From Primulina eburnea (lineage: Eukaryota > Streptophyta > Magnoliopsida > Lamiales > Gesneriaceae): DNA of 64,000 bases. Positions 1 to 10,000 of the stretch are shown here, piece after piece (positions within the stretch are counted from its first letter, which is position 1; each line of letters starts with the position of its first letter). Made by a program: the position numbers and the translations under genes. The stretch lies in NCBI RefSeq assembly GCF_022965805.1, contig NC_133101.1, positions 248,001 to 312,000 of the forward strand. Reading direction: 5' to 3'. The notes under the pieces are model-generated. The model was not told the origin of the DNA. It worked only from the letters and a program-made list of their open reading frames with translations, and ran no database searches.

Positions 1-280
1 GCTGTCCACATCATATATTAATTTGTTAGTTTTTTTTTATGAGTGCAATATTTTAAACAGGATTCATATGAATCCTTTGCTGTTACGGGAGCAGTTTCAA
101 TGCACCCCCTAATCATGTTGTGTGGTGGTATTATCATTTCTGTCTTTTGTTTTATTGAATCGCTGCACTAAGTTACTTACGTTTTAGGCTGATAATGAAA
201 CGAGGAAAGAATGCATGTCACCTTCCCCATGGGTTATTTACTTACTACGTGATTTTATATCTGTTTCATTTTGTTGACAG

Positions 281-457
281 GGCATGCTGGTGAAATTAAT
301 TCAGTACAAGAAACATGCCATGACCATGTCAAAGTTGTCTTCACCCTTTAGTATCTCTGGGATAGAGAAAAGACTGCAGCTACTGAAAGAAATTTGTCAA
401 GGAGGTTCCTCGCTTATTGTCGCAGTAGAAAAGCTCGAGTCCTGCCTGCTCCGTTAG
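281..457 (+). CDS. Last exon of an unidentified gene (partial)
   Basis: An AG acceptor after a pyrimidine tract (ttgttgacag, ending at 280) is followed by 58 codons in phase 0 and a TAG stop at 455-457. The peptide is mixed charged and hydrophobic, begins GMLVKLIQYKKHAMTM and ends VEKLESCLLR, and looks helical. A possible preceding small exon begins at 188 after gttttag. I do not recognise the family; the rest of the gene lies left of the window. It is tail-to-tail with SOX. What is seen is an exon-like open frame with a good acceptor; that it is a real gene end is inference. Confidence 0.5.
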   Translation, partial: GMLVKLIQYKKHAMTMSKLSSPFSISGIEKRLQLLKEICQGGSSLIVAVEKLESCLLR

Positions 458-1014
458 GGAATTCGGGGCACTCATTTCTCCTTTTTTGTACAGTATAGTT
501 TTAATTTTGTTCAAGTTTTCTTGTATCTTAAAATTTAGAGATTACAAATTAAGGTTACGAAGGCGATTTAAAATTTGAATTCGAGGGTCTGAAGTAAAAA
601 GTTTTGGGGACTGCTGCTAGGTGGATTTTAAGAATGCATGTGTACATACTTCATCTTCTTTTGCACCATATGTGAATCTTCATAGAAGTTGCCGACAATT
701 TTGCGTTCTGGTCTATGTGAATTGGTGTAGATAGATATTCCTGGTTGCAGTAAGTCGAGGAATTCGTGAACGTTGTATCAACATCTTTGAATTGGTGATT
801 AATAACGTGTTTTGTTTATGCGCAAGTTGTCGACCATGGCTATTGTTGCCCACGTAATTAAAACTTGCACATGAAAATATAAACTTTGAATCCACTAAAA
901 AACTTCCTTTGATAAATACAGTTCACGCAAGCTGAAAAAATTCGAACAGAAAATACCAGACACCCTATATTACTTCAGTTGTAATTATAAGAGGCAAGTT
1001 ATCATTTAATTGGC
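458..1014. other. Intergenic space between two convergent genes
   Basis: About 560 bp holding the 3' flank of the left gene and that of SOX. The short ORFs here have no family resemblance. No repeat or RNA gene seen. Confidence 0.5.
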
Positions 1015-4000
1015 CTACAGATTTGAGTGACCAATTCGAACGTTAATCCGATGCCATGAGGTGTTCAGTATCCCTCTTAAATTCCAAATCACTGCAACAT
1101 TTTCAGGTTGAACATTTGCTGCTGAATCCACCTGAACACAGCAGCATGCATATGTGTTGGATGTACACAAACTCAAATGAAACCTTTTATAACAAAGTAT
1201 TTAGAGATGATTTGTAACATACTGCTTTTGCAACTATCTCGGTTCCCTGAGAGATTTCAGCCTCAGCCTCAAAAAGCACCCACGCCCATTTGTCGTTGCT
1301 TGCATCATCAGAAACGTATGGAACACCAAGTTTCTGGAATTTTAAGGCTTCAAACCAGGTTTGGCCACCATCTACAGATACATCGATCCTCTCTATGCCA
1401 CGACCACCTCCAGAAGCTGCATAACCCTTGATCTTTATCTGACAATTGATGCACATTATTTCTAACAATTAGCAACCAAGATTCAAATTTTAACCACACA
1501 ATACCATAGATATCTTTGATATATCTAAATACCATACTGACCTTTCCAACCTTTACGATTTGCACGTCCTCCAGAGAACATATCGCACACTGCAAGCAAC
1601 ACATAATTGAACTTACAGGGAAATCATGGAGTTCAATGCAACAATAGGATGACGAGTTTGTACGTGATGATAATTTTAGCATTAACCAAGACTTCCACAA
1701 TTCATCCTGGCTAAAAGCTCTAGTCCAATAATCAATAAACATGGAAAGTGGTCACAGGATTCAGGTCAACTGGAGTGATACCTGAACAGGAAAGTCCATT
1801 TGAGGCCGCCTTGTAGACCAGTTGATATTATCCCAATCCACCGAAGGTGGAAACATTTTGTAATCTCTTTGCACAAAGAATCCCTGTACAGTACCACAAT
1901 ACGCTTCAAAACATAAAGGTGAGATTATTCATCAGAAAGAAAAAAGAGAGATTCTGACCTGGCATTCCACTGGAGCAATGTTGATGCAATCCAGCCATTT
2001 GACGGAGCGAGCACCAATGACACCAGGGACAATAACACGCAATGGATACCCATGATCCCTGTTAAGAGCCTAACATAGAGAAATTATAACATACAGGTTA
2101 GATAGAAAAATAAATTATTTGATTATTGACCTATACACACTATGCAACAATAATTAAACTTCTAAATGATAAAATATTTGGATAACAAAAGTCAAAGCGA
2201 GTGATAAAAGTTAGTGAACAGCATGATAAACTGTGCTCGTGCTTTAAGGGCAATGAGATGTCTGACGAATTAACCAAATATAGAATAGGACCTCGCCATT
2301 CATATCATAAGCTAGTAAAACATCAGCTTCAGGGTTTGAGGCTTGAGTTAATGGAATTGATGCCTTATAAGGACCTCCATTCTCTTCCTGTATGAAAGTA
2401 TAGGTCCACATTAACACTCTCTTCGTGCTGATTCATTTCAGTTGACATTCTCCCACGAAAATTTATAGAATGCATAATAATACCTTACACTTGTCAATGC
2501 TTACAAATTCTACATGTTTTCCTCCAAATGGCGTAACATGAGAGTTCTTAGGAATTCCAATAAGTTCAAGCACATCTGCTAATTTGGCCCCACTCCAAAC
2601 AGCTGCATTGAACATTATTTAACACAGTAAATTAAGGGAAATGAAATGAAGATCTGTTTATGTTAAACAACTGGTGTCCAAGGAAGGCATCGATTCTCGA
2701 AAACAGTATATAAAAGTAGCAGGATGGAGTAAAGGGAAACAATTGGCTTCCCAAGACTTAAGTCTCCAGTTTGAGCTACACGTGCATGAGTGGTAATAAT
2801 AATAAGAAATAAAAAAGAAATTCCAGCTAACATTGAAACAGGCCTGGAAGATTTGGGCCTTAAAGATACTGAGTAGCAATTCCTGATTGGATGCTGATAT
2901 GTCAAAACTTGGGTTTGATTATAAAAAGAAACGTGTGTTCTGTTTTTTCAGCATATATAAAGTTTTTTTTTCGGTCATGCATTTTTTTTAGGTCAGTTGG
3001 ATTGATTTACTCCACGTGTTCTGATAGCATGGGGTAGTGTGCCTCAACATCGCACGACGGTCTAAAATTTAAAGATTATAAAAAATATTATCTTATCTAA
3101 CTTGTATAAATCGTAAAAAAAATAATATGATATTTCGTGAGACGGTTTCATAAATCTATTAATACAAAATCGAGCCATATTTAAAACGATGTATTCTAGA
3201 AGGAATAGAAAATAAAAGAGGGAATATAGTAGGAGAGTTCGGGAACAGTCATTCTGTCTTTAGTTCAATTTGTAATGGGAAGTTACTAGCTTGGCTGGGG
3301 AAGATATTGTGAAATATTGTAGAGAGTATTCAACTCTTGGGTTTTAGTGAATTATACGTATATTCTAGATTACCTTAAATCCATTGTTCTTTTCCATTGT
3401 CGTACATTAAATATTCCACTTAAATATTCTATGGTTGTAACAATTGGTCCGACCCTCCGGATTCTGAAAGGCCGAGAGTAAGTTAAGGCAACCACACGTT
3501 CTGAAGCAAAAGTTGAAGCACTGGAAAAATAGTAAACAAGGAGGAGAACCTGGATTCACTCAACAAAACAATCAATGAGTGGGATGACCGAGATGAAGAG
3601 TATGGTGGAGCAGTTGGTAAAAAAATGGATAACCAGCACTATTCACAACGAAGAGGATGGCATTGATGAAGTTCAAGACTCGACTTTCCTCGGGCATTTC
3701 GTCGACGAGGCAAAGTTTTTCAAATCAGACATATATGTGGAGAATGAGGAGGTTCGGCACTTTATTAAGAGGATAGAACCACCAAGTTTTGATGGCGCTG
3801 ACCCATTAGGGTGGTTGGGCAAGGCAGAGCAATATTTTGAAATCCATGGCACCCCTCCCAGAAATAAGGTTAAAACTGCTTACATTTGTATGAAAGGATG
3901 CCGGTCAATTGGTTCAGGTGGATGAAGATGAAAAATTCCAACCTCGCGTGGGACAGATTTGCAAAGGAGCTTATTAAAAGATATAGTGGAAAAAGCGGCT

Positions 4001-7000
4001 AACCCATTTGAACTGTTAGCTTCTTTAAAACTAAATCAGCAGCCAGTGGGAACATATGTCGAACAATTTGAGGTGATCTTATCTCAAATCGCGATTTACC
4101 TGAATCAAGGTTTGAGTTACTTCCTCAGTGGCTTGTGCAATGATATAAGACGACTGGTCAGAACCATGGGCCTAGAACTGTAATTTGGGCCACGGATCTT
4201 GCCGAAAAGAAACTTTATGGGGATAACTTGGACCACAACAACAATTATAATGCAGTGGCCCACAAATTAGAACACATATTGGGCTACTCTACTGGTTGGG
4301 CTAACAAAACCCAATTTACGGACAAAGACCGTATAAGAGTCAATTCAACCATTGTAGACGTACATTGCAATGCAGGCTTGGAAAGCAACACTAATCGCAG
4401 AATTCCATGTTACTCGCATGCTGGAAACTCGCGACAATCAACCATGGGAGGAGTTAATTCTAAGTTTGAGAAAAGCATAGCTAGGAGTGGGCGAAACGAA
4501 AACCACGGGAAGGACATATTTATTCTCATCAAGAGTATATGCATAGGAAGGAGAACGGATTGTGTTTTAAGCGTGGAGAACACCCTACAATCGGTTGCAT
4601 AGGTGCATCTACAAGTCAATGACAGTGACCATAATGGCAGAGGACGAGGAAGAAGGTAACGAATTGGAGCCACACGGGTCGATAAGTACTGAGTTGGAGG
4701 ATCAATCGGGATCGCATGCCGCTGAATGCACCATCCTGCAATTGCCGTTGCATTCTGTGGGTGGAATTTCTCAACCCCATACCATGAAATTAAAAGGTAA
4801 ATTGCTTAATGCTGAAATTATAGTGATGATCGATAGTGGTGCTAGTCATAACTTCATTTCAAAAGGGCTGGTCAAAGAATTAAGCCTGGAGGTGGACGAC
4901 ATGGTGCATTTTGGAGTGTATTTGAGTGATGGATGCGGAATTTCTTGTAAAGGGATTTGTAGGTCTCTTAAAGTGAATCTGGATGTGTGTCAATTAGTCA
5001 TTGATGGTCATTTGTTTGAACTTGGGGGTGTCGATCTTATTATTGGGATTGATTGGTTACACACTTAGGAGAAGTCAGACTGGATTGGGATTGAATGTAA
5101 ATGAGTTTTCAGCAACAATATAAGGAAGCGGTGTTATCTGGGGATCCTACATTGAACCGTTCTCTGGTTTCTTACGTACACTCACAAAGACAATTGATGT
5201 AGAGTTTTGTAAGGCAGTTTGGGCTAGGTGTGAGTCATCGGATGGTGTAGAATACAAGAGCAGTGGATTGGCAATACAAAATGAATTGAGAGAACTTTTG
5301 GGAAATTTTGAAAATGTGTTGAGAGTTCCCCTACCGCCAATCAGAAGTAAAGATCACGCAAGTTCATCTCAAAAAAGGGAAGGGACCAGTTAGTGTAAGA
5401 CCATATCGATACGCAGATAGTCAGAAAGAAAAGATGGAACAGTTGATAAATGAGATGTTATTGGCGGGAGTGTTACAAAGCATTGACAACCTGTTTTCTA
5501 GTCCAATCATTTTGGTTAAAAAGAAGATGGAAGTTGGCGTTTTTTATTGGATTACAGGGCTCTTAACGAAGTTACTGTCCTGGAAAATATCCCATTCTGG
5601 TGATAGGTGAACTACTTGATGAATTACATGGGGAGGGGGGGAGGCACTTGTTTTTTCTCCCAAGCTGGATCTTAAATATGGGTACCATCAAATTCGAGTC
5701 AAACCTAAGGATATTCCTAAACGGCTTTTAGGACTCACAGGGGGTATTACGAATTTCTCTTTATGCCTTTTGGACTTAAGAATCAGGTAAATGGGGAGGC
5801 GGTGGCGGGGGTCGGTGACCTACCGCCCAGCGGGCCAGCACTAGGCGGTTGAATTTTTAAGTATTTTTTATGGATAATTATATAATCACAAAGTCATAAT
5901 TTTAATGTAAGGTTGGTAAGCTATACAATAAATATCATCTAGAAATATGCAAATAAATTATAATGAAAACCAGATAATTTAAAGATTTATCTATTTAATG
6001 TATGCTAACAAAGTAATATAATTATTTTTACCAAAAAATTAAGTTTAAATTTCAAAGTTTCAATCTATTATGAGAACAAGTACTAGACTAAACATAATTA
6101 ATCTTTCAAATCATCTACATGTGCACCATCAACTACATTCATAATCTTCTCATCATCGGACTCAAAATCAACTTCTTATTTCTCCTCCTCCGATGTATCT
6201 AAATCTTCGTCAAGTTCTCTAATGGGGATGTTCCTTGTACTCCTCCTTAGTTTGATAGTAAGCAGTGAAAACAAAAAAAAAATATCACGGTTAAATTCCA
6301 AAAATTTTAAAATAACCCGCCCCGGCCGCCTGGCCCTCTTGCTCGCCGCTTGGTCCGCCCGCTCGCCGCCTCCACCCGCCTCGGCCGTCTGCCCACCGCC
6401 GTATATCTTGGACCGCCTTAAACAACCGCCTCATGCGTAGGCGGGGCGGTCGAGGGCCACCTACCGCCTAGGCGGTGCCTAGGCGGCCGCCTCGACCGCC
6501 ATTAGAACACTGTAGAATGCCCCGGACACTTTCCAATCTGCGATGAATGAGGCATTCTGAACATATCTCAGAAAATTTGTTTGGTATTCTTTGATAATAT
6601 TTTGATATACGGTACAACATGGGCAGACCATTTATTACACTTGCATATTGTTTTAGATATTTTGAAAAAGGACCAGTGGGTTTTGAACAAGAAGAAATGC
6701 CAATTTGGACTATCAGAGGTTGAATATTTATCAGCCCAAGGAGTGGCAGCAGATCCAAAGAAAATTGCAAGTGTCAATTCCTGGCTCAGGCCTTAATCGA
6801 CAAAAGGAGTGAGGGTTTTTTGGGTTTGACTGGGTATTACAGGAAATTTATTAGGGATTATGGCAAAATAGCCAAACCCCTACCTAACTGAATTATTTAA
6901 AAAAATAGTTTTGCTTGGAATGCAGAGACTCAAGAAGCGTTCAGTATGTTAAAGAATGCCCTTAGTTCAGCACCATTGTTGCAAATGCCAAATTTTAATG

Positions 7001-10000
7001 AAGAATTTGTAATTGAATGTGATGCATCGGGAAAGGGTGTAGGAGCTGTGTTGCCACAAAAGGGACAGCCCATAGCATTTTACAGCAAGGTGTTGGGGGA
7101 TAGGGCTTTGGCCAAGTCTACTTAAGAAAAAGAGTTGATGGCTTTGGTGTTAGCAATCCAACATCTATGTTGCATAGATACGGTTATGATTATCGTATCG
7201 AATATGATGCGAAAACGGCGATACGGAAAATTTTGAAAATATAAGATACATATAGCTAGGATACGACAATCAAATAAAAAATATATAAATATTATATATA
7301 CATCATAGAACTTTCAGAGAAGATGAGAGCTAGGCAAAGATGAGAGCTGGGCCGAGATGATGAAGAGACGATGAGAGCTGAGCACTTCAGAGGATTGAAA
7401 GACAATGAGAGCTGAGCATATACAGCGGTGGTGCTAATTTCAGCGCCTTCAGCTCCTGTTGCTCCTTCTGCAGCCGCCGGTTCTCATGCGCTAGGGTCTC
7501 GCAGCACTTCTTCAGGAATTCGGAGGGTACATGAGAGCTAGGCAGAGAAGAGAGCCGAGCAGAGAAGAGGAGTGAAAGACGATGAGAAATTGTCTTAATT
7601 TTGTCATGTTGTTCAATAGTTCAACGAATATAAATTTGGGCTTTAAAAGCCTAAAACCCAATCCATTTTTATTAATTATTTTCCAATTAGTCCTCATAAA
7701 TTTCAATTTTTTTCAATTAATTAGCACGTGCCACGGATGCCCTGAGAGTATGTTGAATTACAAAATATTTCTATGCCAATGTGGTTGGAGTTTGATAAGA
7801 TTAAGGAAGTTGTGGACAACGATCCTATTTTGAATGCTATCAGCAAATGATTAGTGTGGATGGAGCTGCCACATTTCCATATACACTAATCAATGGACAA
7901 TTGTTGTACAAACAGCACATTGTGCTTCCCAAGGGGTTATGATTGCATGGATACATATATGGGTATCGCATCGAATACGGCGGTACGACAAAAATGTGGG
8001 TATCGTATCCAACTAAGAGATACGTATCCAAAAACCTTATCTCTGCCGTGTCCATGGCGCATGCTAGTCGTGCCCAAGAAGTATCCGACTGGTCAAACCT
8101 AAAAAAAGTCAATTACACGGATTTTGCCATTATCCGATACTTCAGAAAAAAATTAAGAATATCCATGCTACATAGTCCAACATTGGAGGCCTTACTTGTT
8201 GGGCCAAAGGTTTACTGTTTTGACTGATCCTCGATCATTAAAAAATTTGCTTCAACAACGAATAACTACACCAGACCAGCAACATTGGCTGTCTAAATTA
8301 ATGGGATAGGAGTTTAACATCAAGTATAGGTCTGAGGCAAGCTATGTAGCATAGATACGAGTATGAGTATCATATCGAATACGATACGAAACGGCGATAC
8401 GAAAAATTTGAAAAGTATAAATACAATATGACTAAGATACGACAATCATTAAAAAATATATATATATACATATACATATACATATAACAGAACTTTCAGA
8501 GATGCGAACTTGTAGAGATTAGAGTTGGTCAGAGATGAGAGCCGACTGCCAAGCAGAGATCATGAAGAGATGATGAATGCCGAGCACTTCAGAGGAGTGA
8601 AAGACGATGAGAGCCGAGCATATACAGCGGTTGTACTATTTTCAGCGCCTTCAGCTCCTGTTGCTCCTTCTGCAGGCGCCGGTTCTCATCCGTTAGGGTC
8701 TTGCAGCACTTCTTCAAGAATTCGCAGGCTTACATGAGAGCCGAGCAGAGATGAGAGTTGGGCGGAGGTGAGAGCCAAGCAGAGATAATGGAGAGCCGAG
8801 CACTTTAGAGGGGTGAAAGACGATGAGAAATTGTGCTAATTTCGTCACGTCGATCAGTAGTTCAACGATTAGAAATTTATGGCTTTAAAAGCCCAAAACC
8901 CAATTCATTTTTATTAATTATTTTCCAATTAGTCCTCATAAATTTCAATTTTTTTCAATTAATTATGGTATCAGTGCTACATAGGGGGAAAGCAATGGTG
9001 CCACGGATGCCCTGTTTAGAAAAGAAGCGTTGTTGAATTACAGAATATTTCTGTCACTGTGATTGGAGTTTGACAAAATTAAGGAAGCTGTGCACAGTAA
9101 TCCTATTTTGAATGCTATCAGCAAAAGATTAGTGTGCACGGAGCTGCCACATTTCCATATAAACTAATCAACGCTGTCCAATGTTGTACAAACAGCGCAT
9201 TGTGCTTCCCAAGGGCCAAGGGGTCACCTTGGGTAAGGAAAATCTTGGAAGAATTCCATGCAAATCCAGCGGGAGGACACTGAGGTGCATTTAGAACTTA
9301 TCGCAGAATCGCTAACATATTTTTTGGGCAGAGGATGCAACTTGATGTGTGTCACTTTGTTGCTGCATCTGCTGATGTCAAAAGAATAAATACCAGGCAA
9401 TAAGACCAGCAGGTCTACTCCAGCCCTTGCCCATTCCGAATGATATATGGGAAGATATAGCAATGGAATTCATGGTTGTGGTTGATCGGCTTTCAAAATA
9501 CTCCCACTTTATCATGTTGAAGCATCCTTTCACAGCCAAGACAGTGGCTGAAGTTTTTCCAAAGATGTTAAATTGCATGGAATTCTTAAATCTATTGTCA
9601 GTGATCGAGACAACGAGATGGCGAGACCCAATATTTACGAGTAATTTCTGGTCAGAATTTTTGGACTTCAGGGAACAAAGTTGAAGATAAGTTCTTCCTA
9701 CCATCCTGAGAACGATGGGCAATCAGATGTGTTAAATAGATGCTTGGAAACCTGTTTGCGATTTTTACTTCAGAACAGCCACGTGCTTGGGCAAATTGGA
9801 TTCATTGGTCGGAGTTTTGGTATAATACAAGTTATCATTCGGCAGCTGGAATGACACCGTTTGAAGTGGTTCATGGAAGGAAGCCTCCAACATTAATTCA
9901 ATACCTTCCAGGCGAAACATTAGTAGCAGCATTATCACAAGAGCTTCGAGATAGAGATGAAGTGTTACATCAGCTAAAATTTAATTTGCAGTGTGCCCAA

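Larger units (their letters stand above)
5310..8341 (+). pseudogene. Reverse transcriptase and RNase H of the gypsy element (broken, interrupted)
   Basis: RT pieces: [15 protein letters not shown] (near 5513), [17 protein letters not shown] (near 5665), the MPFGLKN motif split at 5783 by a hAT insertion, and FFDNILIYG at 6587 after it. The catalytic pair normally reading DD is DN here, so the polymerase site is lost. RNase H follows ([20 protein letters not shown] near 7020), is split at 7164 by a second hAT insertion, and resumes at 8184 with [21 protein letters not shown] third insertion begins at 8342. Confidence 0.85.

Noticed and set aside
1177..1742. Two ORFs of 84 and 130 codons overlapping SOX exons 10-11
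   Set aside because: Shadow frames or read-through into introns; the SOX exon model accounts for this DNA.
6222..6440. 72-codon ORF with Pro/Ala-rich end
   Set aside because: Caused by CCGCC repeats in the hAT terminus; no protein similarity.
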